Origin: Diphasiastrum complanatum
Lineage: Eukaryota > Streptophyta > Lycopodiopsida > Lycopodiales > Lycopodiaceae
Direction of reading: 5' to 3'
Length of the DNA stretch: 64,000 bases
Assembly (NCBI GenBank): GCA_029204225.1
Contig: CM055096.1
Span: 1,121,001 to 1,185,000 of the forward strand
The notes beneath the pieces were generated by a model. The model did not search any database and was not told the DNA's origin. It saw only the letters and a program-made list of their open reading frames with translations. Every line of letters begins with the position of its first letter. Position 1 is the first letter of the stretch. This document shows, one piece after another, positions 41,864 through 52,489 of the stretch. Position numbers and translations under genes: made by a program.

Positions 41864-44268
41864 TTAAGGCATCTGGGACTCCTCCAAGTTTGGGCCAACG
41901 TCTGCCAAGAGATGACTAGAGAAATCGTCGGTGCGTCCCCTCTTGGCTGGCCTGCCTTTGGGTCTGCCGGAAGGAACCCTCTGTGGTACACTCCTGCCTG
42001 GGGGTCTCCCTCTGCCACGAGGGGGTTTCTGAGAAGAACCGACTGCCTGTGATGCTCTGAATCGTCTCTGGGCGGCAGCCTCTGTCTCCCTCGCAAACTC
42101 TGACCAGCCATCATTTGAAAGGGGGCGTGAAGCGGGAGTACTGGGTGGGGCACGTGGACCATCCCTTGCAAGGTCGACCGTCTCGTCTGAATCATATGTG
42201 GGCTTATCATCAGAGGAGGGCAATGGAACGTCAGCAAGAAGGGGAGTGGTCTCCTCGGTATCAGCATCATCCTCGGGATCACCCCGCAGAGCACGCCGGG
42301 CGGCATCGTCTGGATCAACCTCTGGCTCTGCCTCATGATTGGCTGTTGCAACCAGGCACTCATCGGGATTGACCTGCACAAGTCAATCATTTGTGAGAAT
42401 AGCTGAAGCAATCGTGAGGGCATTAAACTGAATGTCTTAAATTAATACGAAAGCAAACGATAGAGCATAGACATAAACCTGCAAGAGTAGAGAGCCTACG
42501 CCTCCTGTGCTCATGCTATCCGTGATGCGTCGAACCACCCTGGTGTTGGTGTTGCAATACACCAAGTCATTGCATCGCTCAGTCGTCAGACGGTTCCGCC
42601 TGTTTGTGTGAACAAGGCTGCATGGAAGAAAGGATGGTGAGACAAAAAAAGTTATACCTGGCAGGGTCTAGCTCAGAACGCTGGAGAGACTCGCCTATGC
42701 GGTCCATGAACTTGTATATGAGGCCCATCGTGCACCCCTCGCGATCAACGAGCCTCAGAATAGAGTAGATGGGGCGCATGACGTCCATCAGCTGCTGCAT
42801 ATCCACCCAGACAGGCTCCATGAAGAGGATCTCGTGGAAGGCCAAGCCCTCTGGGGTCGTGGACAGGTCCATGGCGGTGAACTCTGCAGAAGTAGCCATG
42901 CGCCGCAAATCACCCTTGAGCTTGTGTAGCCGCTCAAGCATGATGAATTGGAAGGCGAAGCGGGTGCGAGCAGGCTTCTTCAAGTCGAGCCTGCATTGAC
43001 AAACGAAATGAGAGGCACACATGAAACAAGCCAAAAAAAATAGAAGCATCTTGAACGAGCCAAAAAATAAGTAGCATCTTACCTGCTGAATGTGCGGAAA
43101 AGGGCAGTGGTGCGGCGCTTGCGTGTGACGAAGTCCACAACCACAAGTGCCCTCGTGAGAATCTCACTGACCCAAGGCAGGCGCCCGATGGAATGCAGGA
43201 GGAGGTCTAGTGAGTGTGCGGCACATGGAGTCCACACAATGGAGGGGTACTCTGCCATAAGAAGCTCCCCCATACCGTGGCAGTTGGACGCATTGTCCGT
43301 CACAACCTTTCGCGATCAGTTCATACGATCAGTTCACAACTTGGAAACATTGCAATCAATCAAAAACTACGCACAACTTTTGTATCAACATTAAGCAGTA
43401 AATGACCAAGCAACTAATGAAAGAAAATTTACCTGGACAACGCGCTGTGGCCCGACCTCCTCTATCGTTGCGCGGATGATGCCGTAAATGTACTCGGCCG
43501 TATGCACTCTCCCTGCCTCGGAGGCGTCGATGCTGCGCAGGAACATGGAACCATAACACCTAGAAACAATCACGTTGATGAGTGGATATTTACGACGATT
43601 AGTACACCCATCAGCCATGATGGAGCAGCCCTGCAGTGCGGCTAGTCTCTCTCTCTCACGGATGCAACCTGCTCCTGGAGCAAAGGGCCGCGTAGTGCGT
43701 TTGCTGTGGGTGGTGTGTAGCCGGGCCCGCAGACTGCAACTTTCGAGATAGCCTCTCGAAAGATGCAGGATGATGCCATGATAAAGGGAAGGTTCAGGTC
43801 ATAGAACATCTGTGCTATGGTCCTGGTGGCCTCTCTGTGTTGCCCCTCTCCGAAAGATCCCGACATGGACATCTGTTTGGTGCCTCGGGATGTGGATGGC
43901 TGGGAGGATGTGGATGGATGATGTGGATCTGGAGGTGGTGGCATAGGTGTAGGTGTGGAAGCGGAGGATGTGGACGGACCGTGCAGATCTGAAGGTGGTG
44001 GCACAGGCGTAGGTGCAGCAGTGGAGGCTGTGGATCCATGGGGAGTACTGGCGGAGGGGGTGGGGGTGGCTGTGGCAGAGGCGGAGGCAGTGGCGGGTGC
44101 GGATGCGGCGGTGGGGGTGGGGGCGGTGGCGTTGGGTGTACCAGTGGCAGGGGCGGTGGCAGTGGGTGCACCAGTGGAAACAGAGTCCGCGGCATTTGTG
44201 GACGGCCCGCCGGGCTCAGCACCTGGCTCAGCATATGCCTCGAGAATGCCCGCGTCCGGCCCGGACCC
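41864..44268 (-). CDS. hAT-like transposase with DUF659 domain, five exons visible
   Basis: Minus-strand exons 43433-44268, 43083-43306, 42658-42990, 42479-42617 and 41864-42373, all with GT donors and AG acceptors. Exons 2-5 total 1206 bases with continuous phase and a TAA stop. After an Ala/Pro/Thr-rich N-part come CSIMADGCTNRRKYPLINVI, VVTDNASNCHGMGELLMAEY, TPCAAHSLDLLL and FVTRKRRTTALFRTFS, the DUF659/hAT core with both expected Asp contexts (MADG, TDNAS). LTTERCNDLVYCNTNTRVV lies in exon 4. The last exon is acidic, then basic with AT-hook-like RGRGRPPGR and GRPKGRPAKRGR. The BED zinc finger normally found upstream is not visible and the start is unresolved: a TGA lies in frame near 44269. 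No terminal repeats were found. Confidence 0.8.
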
Positions 44269-44379
44269 TCATGTCTGGCCTATACATAAAAAAAAGGGGC
44301 CAATGGCCAGCGCCAACAAATGAATAACAGAGCTATGTATGTCTCCTAAAAGTATGGTGAGGCAGGTAAAATGAAATGA

Positions 44380-46740
44380 TTTTATAACTCTCTTCCATAG
44401 AAAAACATTGCCCCCAACAGGATATGTAGAAAAATAGAATCAGGGAGGAACAACAACAAGAGCAATAGTATCCACATCAATGACAATAATACTAAGAGCA
44501 TCCCATGACTAAATAGTGACAGCAAGAGCACGAGCTTGCTAAACAAGTAAGGGTGTATGATAAAAAACATCAATAGGCTTCCAAGTAACCTTTCCAACTG
44601 GGTGACCATCTCATTGAACAAGGAACTAAACCTGACACCGACTTCGGCTAAATTGCAATCTGACCTATAGAATAGTTGTTGGCAAACCATGAAAGAGCTC
44701 TAGATCAACATGAAAAGTATCACGACGAGAAGCATCATCCTCAATAGTAGCACGTAGCATGCTCACATAGAAGATATCAAATAGCTGAAATCGCTATGTA
44801 ACAAGACTTAAGTGCAATAGTGAAAGATCTGAAGGACTTGATAAGAATCTTAGTGCCGCGGTACAAGCTTCTTAGTAGAAGCCTTGCCCTGAACAAAATG
44901 GTGTCGAGCAAAGCTAAGCTGGAGATATATAAAATCACCCTCATGAAACTCCACATGGCAATGATGTCTGTCAACAACAGTCTTGCATTGTTGTTGTACC
45001 TATTGGAAATGCATATTGACTTGAGTAATAAACTCACTTTCCCAGGATAAACAAGAAGCTGGTGCATCAACAGGAGGCAATGGAATACTAGGTAAAGCTA
45101 GAGAATACCCATGAGAAAGCAAGAATGGAGAAACATCGGTGCTAGAACTAACAAAGTTGTTATAGCTATGTTGATCCCAATCTAGACATATGCCACAAAT
45201 TAATCCTCCAATACATAGTTAATGACCTCTAATTGATCATTAGTAGATGAATGATAAGCAGTGCCCATAAATAACTGGACATCCAAATATGCATCAACTT
45301 GGTCTAGAAACCAGAAGTGAGTTTATTGTGAGCACAGAAAGTACATTGATGGATAAGGGAATAATGCTCATAGGAGGCCATTAAAAATGGTCTTAAAGGC
45401 AACTATAAGACTTTTGAAACCAAAGCAATCCTTAATAGGAGATAAATGAGCGTTCGACTGAATTTGAGGATGAAGATCAAGAGTGCTAGGAATGCAAAGG
45501 AACCCATAATGGAATAAGCGGCCAATAACAATAGAGGAGACCTGATGACGGCGTGGTGAAGGAAGTGATTGGGAAGCATTAAACATCATGAAGTGATAAG
45601 ATTATAAATAAGAGTTGGAAGTGAGACAAAGCATCAACAACAACAATAGAACGGCTGGGCCAATAATGGGTATCAAATTGAAACGAGTGCAAAAACTGTA
45701 ACCAACGATATTGTCGATCACTAAGATCCTTCTAGGTGTGCATATAATATGAGGACTAATGATTAGTGAATATATCAAAAGTCACATGATAAAGGTAGTG
45801 ATGCTACTTTTAAAAATAAAAGATGAAGTGACGAGCTCTTTTTCATATGTGGAATAGTGTTGCTCATAAGAACAAAGGCAACGAGACTCACATGCAATGA
45901 CACAACTAGACTGCACCAATAGAAATAGCATCTGTCTCATCAATAAACTTCTAAATGAAATAAAAAAATCAAAGAACACGAGTGGCAAGAAAATTGTATT
46001 TTTCTTGAGGAGGTCATGGGGAGTGGGCCAAGTGGAGATGACTTTATGCTTACCAGGATCAAGACGACGAACATGGTCATTGGAAATGAGGGAGCCTAGA
46101 AACTCAATCTTGGGAACAACAATAGAGCAATTGGACCATTTGGCATAAAGTTGGTGAGCCACAAGGAGATGAAACATGATGGTCATATGAGACACATGCT
46201 TAGATAAAGTAATGTTGTAAACAAGTATGCCATCAAAATAGGCAAGGAGGTAGAAGCCAAGAAGGGGATGCATGATATTATTCACGACCTTCTGAAAGGT
46301 AGGCATGCCATGAGTGGCACCAAAAGTTGGGACTTTAAACTCATAAAGATCAATGTGAGAACGAAAAGTATCTCATATTCACGAAAAGGATGCATATGAA
46401 TTTGATGGTAGCTAGAATGGAGATTAATTTTGGAAAGATAATGGCTTTACTAAGTTGGTCAAAAAGGTGATTCATATGAGGGTTTTACAAACAATAAGCT
46501 TATTTAGGGCACAAAGATGCTTGGACCCATCTGTTTTGTCAACAAGTAAATAGACATAAAATGTCATAAATTTGACATTGGACCTCATCCCATTAGGATA
46601 CAAACATATGATAGGGAGCACGACAAGGAGGATAAAAACCAGGGAGAAGGGCAATGTAGTGATTGACATCCATTAGCGGAGGCAGCGTGGTGGGCTTATC
46701 AAAATTAGGTAACAGCTTTAAAAGGTAACGGATAGCGAGC
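44380..46740 (-). mobile_element. Ty3/gypsy pol remnant (RT, RNase H, integrase)
   Basis: Minus strand from about 46720: VYLLVDKTDGSKHLCALNKL, INLHSSYHQIHMHPF, MPTFQKVVNNIMHPLLGFYL, AYFDGILVY (the Y-x-D-D box now YFDG), IEFLGSLISNDHV and CSYEQHYSTYEKEL (RNase H). Further down, YHSSTNDQLEV near 45210-45260 is the end of the integrase core. Many stops and frameshifts; no LTRs identified. Confidence 0.75.
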
Positions 46741-47400
46741 TCTTTCTTTGTTGGTTGTTATTCACAAGGATTTTTTCCTATTGCTTCTACAATGGTTCAA
46801 GGATCTCATTGATATGGACAAGCAATGGGCTCATTGTAGATGAACAGATCTCCCCTAACTCACGAATCAATATAGGGCTCTAGGAAATCTATAGCAAGGA
46901 GGTAGCAAATCAGGCTATTTTCTCTAGCCCCAAAAATGGCTAGGAGAAATGAAAACACTACAAAAAATGGGGTATAATCATTGTGGGCAGTGAAAAAATA
47001 GGGTGATAATAGGAAACAATGGAAAGGAGAGTGGGTAAGATTAATGGGGCAATGGAGGTAGTGATATTCTCTTGCTGAGAAATAGAAGTCAAGTTACCCC
47101 TTGCATTTTCAATAATGAATACTTAGATAATGCATGGTAGAAGGTCCTAATGAATAGTGATAATTTTGCTAGAGTTTGTGGCAACAACGAAGAACGGCCT
47201 AATCATCAACCATACAAGCATCAAGAGATAGAAAGTTGGAGAGATAGCAGCAAGCATGGCAAAGATGAAGGCTGGAGAAAGAAAGACAGAAAGCTTTGAT
47301 ATTGTCTTGTGAAAGCTAAAAAGCATATATGACAAAGTACTACATCTCAAGTGTGATAGTCTAAATAGGAACATAAAAATATGTCTCCAAGATCTAAATC
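46741..47400. other. Unassigned, probably gypsy-derived
   Basis: Lies between oppositely oriented gypsy fragments. No motif is clear enough to name. Confidence 0.3.
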
Positions 47401-47419
47401 AAAATAAACGAAGAGAATC

Positions 47420-48390
47420 TTCGTATTGTCTTAGAGCTTCTAAGGCAAGAAAAGCTCTATGGTAAGGAGTCGAAATGTGAGTTCTTTCGGACCAGACTCA
47501 AATACTTGGGCCATATCATTTCCGGTCGCGGAATCGAGATTGATTATTAGAAGGTTCGTAAGGTGTGTGAATGGCCAATTCCGCAAAAAATCCGTGATGT
47601 GAAATCATTCCTTGGCTTCGTAGGATTTCTTCACAGATTCATTATGGACTATGCTCTTATAGCATTGCCCTTAATGAATTTTCTTAAGGGGGAGAAGAAA
47701 AAGTGTGGCTGCAGAGAAAGTCCATTTTGGTAGAAACGGATGCTAGCGACTTAGTTGTAGGAGGTCGCATCTGGCTTAGTTGTCCTGGCAAGAAATCCTA
47801 GATCTAATGAAGACCTTGGGATGTAGGATCCCAAGATATCTCCAAATGATAAGAAACTGAATAAATATTCCATAAGGAATGGCTTGCTTTTCCAAAAGGG
47901 AAAGGTACGTGGGCCATATAGGGAGGACCTTAGGGCCCAAACCCCGCAGTAGTGTCATGAAAACCCTTGTGCTGGTCACCTTGGCTTAGAGAGGACATTG
48001 AACCTTGTCAAACAAAGCTTTTATTGGCCAAGGATGAAAGGTCATGTCGAGGCATATGTTCAAGGTTGTGAACAATGCAAGTTTAATAAAGCCGAAAGAC
48101 TCAAAGTTTCGGATCTTTTACATCCCTTGGAATTCCCAATAAGAAATGGAACAATATGTCAATGGATTTTGTGATTGGACTCCCTAGATCCTGAAATGGT
48201 CATGATGCCATTTGGGTGATAGTTGATAGGCTAACCAAATTGGCGTAATTTATTCCAACTAACTTTTTTGTCAAGGCATCTGAACTACCCAGCTTTTTGT
48301 TGAAAAGTTGTTCAAATTATATGGCTTGCTGAATGATGTTGTTAGTGATCGAAATACCAAGTTCACAAGGTACATGACATCTAGCATTTC
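47420..48390 (+). mobile_element. Ty3/gypsy RT end and integrase fragment
   Basis: ESKCEFFRTRLKYLGHIISG and RDVKSFLGFVGFLHRFIMDY are the end of RT. HENPCAGHLGLERTLNLVKQ with CEQCKFNKAE is the integrase HHCC zinc site, and MDFVIGLPRS with DAIWVIVDRLTKLA is the integrase core. Stops interrupt each block, and RNase H is largely missing between about 47760 and 47950. Confidence 0.8.
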
Positions 48391-49020
48391 CAAATGAGAA
48401 TTGTGGGGAAAACTTCACCAACATGACCCTTCATTCACCTTCAATGTTTCAAGTCAAAGTGTGGTCCAATTGCATGCAAGCCCTCCATGCACAAGTACTA
48501 TTACGTAAGGTCAAAGTACTAAGCAATGAGCGGAGAGGGACGAGATCACATAAAGCAATAGCCTAAAAAGTCTTCAAGGATTCGATATATGCTAGCCTCT
48601 TTTGGCCTCATGCAAGGTTGGCAAGCTTTCTTGGAATCCCTATATATACTTGGGCAATTTCATTACAAGAGAGTTAGCAGCTTTCTCGTCCTCATGATCT
48701 CTTGAAGAGTGCATGTGAGCTCTCTGAGTTTATGTGAGGTAGAGTGTCTTTTAGCCATGATAGTGATGAGTTCTTTGAGGGAATGTCTCTTTTCTTGCGT
48801 ATCATGCATTTAAATGGTCTTAATGTGTGTGTGAGAGAGTAATCTTGGTGAGAGTTATGAAAGACCCGTTTTATCTTTGAGCTCTATATGAGATTGTCAA
48901 GTAGAATCCTTGCTTGTGTGAGTTTAATGAGACATTGAGTCATGTAACGATAGGAATGTTGTTAAAATTCTATCATTGAGAAAGCCATGGAATTATTGGA
49001 ATATTGAATGGGAGGATTGG
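48391..49020. other. Unassigned, possible LTR-like sequence
   Basis: A CTATATATACTTGG motif at about 48640 resembles a TATA box, but no LTR ends or primer site were found. No coding match. Confidence 0.25.
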
Positions 49021-49024
49021 TGTT

Positions 49025-49545
49025 ATAACATAGTCTTGTTCTCTGCTGCCAGTCCTCATTGAGAGAGGTCCATCGATGGCCTCATTACAACACTATGCGA
49101 GCAATCTGCTCTTGTTGCCAGTCCTCATTGAGGAGGTCCATCGCTAGCCTAATTAAAAAAGTATGTGAGCAATCTGCCCTTGCTACCAATTCTCATTGAG
49201 GGAGATCAATTGGTGGCCTAATTACAACACTATGTGAGCAATCCTTGCTCTACTGCCAGTCCTCATTGAGGGAGGTCCATCGCTGGCCTATAATTACCAT
49301 ATATGAGCAATCTGCTCTCTGCCTATTATTGCTGGCCTAACTACAACATTATGTGAGCAATCTGCTCTTGCTGCCAATCCTCATTGAGGTCCATCGTTGG
49401 CCTATTACTATCAAATGTGAGCAATTTGTTCCTTGCTGACAGCCCTCATTGAGAAAGGTCCATCGCTATTACTATCAAATGTGAGCAATCCTTGCTCCTT
49501 GCTGCCAATCCTCATTGAGGAGGTCCATTGCTGCCAATGGAGGGC
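49025..49545. repeat. Minisatellite, about 70-bp period, seven or so units
   Basis: Units contain TGCCAGTCCTCATTGAGG, GGTCCATCGCTGGCCTA, ATTACAAC and TATGTGAGCAATCTGCTC. The GAGCAATC word recurs near 49099, 49167, 49236, 49304, 49352, 49423 and 49480, so most units are about 70 bp and two are shortened. Confidence 0.88.
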
Positions 49546-50195
49546 CTACATAGCCATTGAGACTCCTTTGTGAAGCCTTCATTGTTTTGGTGGTGAAACA
49601 TAGAGGCCTAACTACCATTGCTATCTATGAGTATTACATCAAATGGTTTCTTGGACATTATTCGGTCATTCAAGTCCAAAGGAGAAATCATGGACCAAAA
49701 GAGGGTGATTCCGGTCTTAGATTTCTTTTTGGAGTGAAGGGAACACGTGCCTTGTGAACACTCACAAGGTACGACTTTTCTCTTTATTATAGCTTTTATG
49801 AAGAATGAGTCTTTTTGGAAAGGTCTTTGGTTGGGAGTAGTTCATTGGTGCTCCACTAATGATTAAGAGGGGTCTTTGGAGACTCTATGGCTAAGCACTT
49901 ATAAGCAAAGTCAAGACGCCTTTTATGAAAGGAAACCATAAAAAGTGAGACTAAATGAGAATGACGTTATGTTTTGAGCAGCCTATCTCACCAATATGCA
50001 AATCTCGTTACTTTTGAAAGGACTTTTATCTTGAGTTGAAAGATTAACTTAGAAAAATGTCAATTGTGGAAAAGTCCTTTCACTTGCATCTCCCGTAGTA
50101 CTTAGTGAATCTTCTTGCTAAGGACTATGCTAATTAAAACTTTGTGATTAAAGTAAGAAGCATTCTTGTATATTGTGAATGGGAAAGTGTTTGAA
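49546..50195. other. No recognisable feature
   Basis: Between the minisatellite and LINE fragment G. No supported gene on either strand. Confidence 0.4.
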
Positions 50196-50199
50196 ATTG

Positions 50200-50890
50200 C
50201 CAAGCTCTCCTGGTACCAGCAGGCGTCTGATCTCTTACGACATCTGGGCATCTCTATCATGGATCTTCCTCGTGGTACGCATTCATATATTCGAGGCTAT
50301 TTATTCCGTCGATATATGCAGTAGGCTTGGAGCTCCCTCTCACCTTCTTGCATTCGACTGAGCTATTACCAGACACACTTCTTCTCTTTGGATCCTTCTG
50401 GTTTGCCATTATTGCCGCTCTATCTCTCACAATCCCTATCACACGGCCTGCGCTATCGTCTTGAGCAGTTGCGCATTTCCGCTCATCAGCTTGCTATTGA
50501 GGCCAGTCGTGCATGGGATATCCCCCGGGAGTGTCATCTATGTTGCTTGTGCTCGTTGCAGGAGGTGGAAGATGAAGCCCATTTCCTCCTCAGATGTCTG
50601 TTGTATTTTGAGATATGGGGGAGGTATTATTCTCTCTTTTGCGATGGCCCGCATACACTTCGCAGTTTTGTCTCCTATCCTGATGCTCGTTGCTTGGGAC
50701 TTCTTGTTCGTGAGATGCTTACTCTCCGTCAGTCCCATCTGCCTCTACCAGATCACCTGGGGTTAAACTCCCAACAGCTGCTTCTCACTGGCTTCTTTTG
50801 GACTCGAGCACATGCTGATGACTCCAATGATGAGTTTCCTATGCCTGTGCCACCGCGGAAAAAGCCCAGATGTAGTCGCCACTTGATTTT
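50200..50890 (+). mobile_element. LINE fragment G (RT C-terminal region)
   Basis: SWYQQASDLLRHLGISIMDL, LSYYQTHFFSLDPSGLPLLP, the zinc-like CCLCSLQEVEDEAHFLLRC and LPDHLGLNSQQLLLTGF. It is nearly the same text as LINE copy A at 27413-28484 but on the other strand. It is truncated at both ends (right end at GCCACTTG, about 50884), with no CT tract at its right side. A stop lies near 50322. Confidence 0.88.
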
Positions 50891-51129
50891 TGCGTTTTAG
50901 ATTTAGAATTAGTTGATTTTTGCGTTTTAGATTTAGCACGTACGGATATAATTCTACGCTATGAATGAATATTTAGAAAATCTCTTGATATTGATTTTGA
51001 GAAGCATGTGCTCTCATTTTGAGAGGGGGATAAAGTAGTTACACTGTTTGGAGACAGATATGTACATCCATCTAAGATGATTTCAACGACTAATATAATG
51101 GAAACTTTTTATTCGTAGTATGAGCTTAT

Positions 51130-51990
51130 TCTTTGTTCGCTAAACCCATTTTGGATTTCTCTAAAATGCATCTAAATAGTTGTGAATTTTCTAATATTCT
51201 TAATTCAGTGGATTTAGATCAACAACAGATTGAAAAGAGTAAGATCATAGATGAATTCAAAGATGTTTTTCCAGTTGAATTACCTCATAGTTCACCACCT
51301 TCTAGGTCAGTAGATCACAAGATTGAGTGAATTCCAAGTAGTCACCCTATCTCACCTTATCGGTTTTCTTGAAAGAAAGAGATGGAGATTACTAATCAAA
51401 TTGAAAATTATGTTAAAATGGGTCATATACAGCCTAGTAAATAACCTTGGGGTGCTCTTGTTCTTTTGAAAGCGAAGAAAGTTAAAATAAGTATTAGAAA
51501 CAAATATCCATTGCCCAGAATGGGTGATTTGGTAGATCGATTAGATGGAGTTAAATACAAAAATAGGTCTTATAACCGACTATCATCAAATTAAAATTCA
51601 TTTGAATGATGTGCAAAAGATTGATTTTCGGACGAGGTTCAGTCATTATGAATTTTTAGTGCTTCATTTTGGGTTAACGAATGCACTTGCGACATCTCAA
51701 CAGATAATGAATGATATATTTCGTCCATACCTAGGTCAATTTAAAGTTGTATTTTTAGATGGCATTCTCATCTACAATAGGACTCTTAAGAAGCATATCA
51801 AGATTGTCTTGTGGACTCAAAAGAGAAAAAGTTTTTGCTAAGGAACCCAAATGTAAATTCTTTAAGCATGAGCTGATGTATCTTGGTCATAAGATCACCA
51901 CTGAAGGGTTGAAGATAGACGAGGATAAGATCAAGATAGTGCTTGAGTGGTCGATATCGAAAACATTTAGATTATGCGAAGTTCGCAACA
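51130..51990 (+). mobile_element. Ty3/gypsy RT fragment
   Basis: SKIIDEFKDVFPVELPH, NKYPLPRMGDLVDRLDGVKY, ITDYHQIKIHLNDVQKIDFR and VLHFGLTNALATSQQIMNDI come first. FLDGILIYNRTLKKH (the D-D box now D-G) and EPKCKFFKHELMYLGHKITT follow. Stops at 51328, 51370 and 51440 and frameshifts break it. It comes from a different gypsy lineage than the copy at 44.4-46.7 kb. Confidence 0.82.
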
Positions 51991-52199
51991 CCTCTTGATA
52001 ATTTGACAAAAGGCAAGGTTAATAAGAAAGAGAAGAGAGGTCAACCTAGTTTGTCTATTGAGTGAAACAAAGAACTGAACCAATGCTTTGAGAAGGTCAA
52101 CTTTATGGTTGTTTCGGGCATTTTGAACTCTATTTTGGTATACAATAATGATAAATTTATGGTCTGTACGACTAGAGAAGGGATTATGGTAGTGCTTTG

Positions 52200-52474
52200 G
52201 AAACATTGCACTTGTTCTGTACTAGTTGGGGTTTGGAGGTCAATGTAAAGAAGATCAAGATCATGATTTTCAATACATCTGGATCTAATCAAGATTAGGA
52301 TTCTCAGTACATCTGGGTCTTATGTGTAAAGGCACGATTTTACATTTGATGGTCAGTCATTGGAGATAGTCTCCTCCTATACATATATGAGTGTCTTTTT
52401 CAGTGGTCCTATCTTTAGAATGAGACAAGTTGCCACCAACCGACTTGGGAAAGACCAATCTTCCTTAATCAATT
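52200..52474 (+). mobile_element. LINE RT fragment H, interrupted by another LINE
   Basis: Plus-strand text FDGQSLEIVSSYTYMSVFFS and GPIFRMRQVATNRLGKDQSS parallels LINE copy F. It stops exactly where AG repeats and the 3' end of minus-strand LINE copy B begin (52475-52490). In copy F the corresponding site reads CAGCTGGAGAGATTC, so a GAGAG target inside a LINE was probably used. Confidence 0.75.
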
Positions 52475-52489
52475 AGAGAGAGAGAGAGA
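52475..52489. repeat. Short (AG)n at LINE B 3' junction
   Basis: 15 bases of AG repeat between LINE fragment H and the 3' terminus CCTTTATTAATG of LINE copy B. Confidence 0.9.

Noticed and set aside
43955-44327. Plus-strand frames of Gly/Val/Trp-rich sequence
   Set aside because: They are shadows of the GC-rich N-terminal region of the minus-strand hAT gene; no domain or start context supports them.
48391-49020. TATATATA motif as an LTR or gene promoter
   Set aside because: No downstream gene, primer site or paired LTR; AT-rich DNA makes such motifs common.
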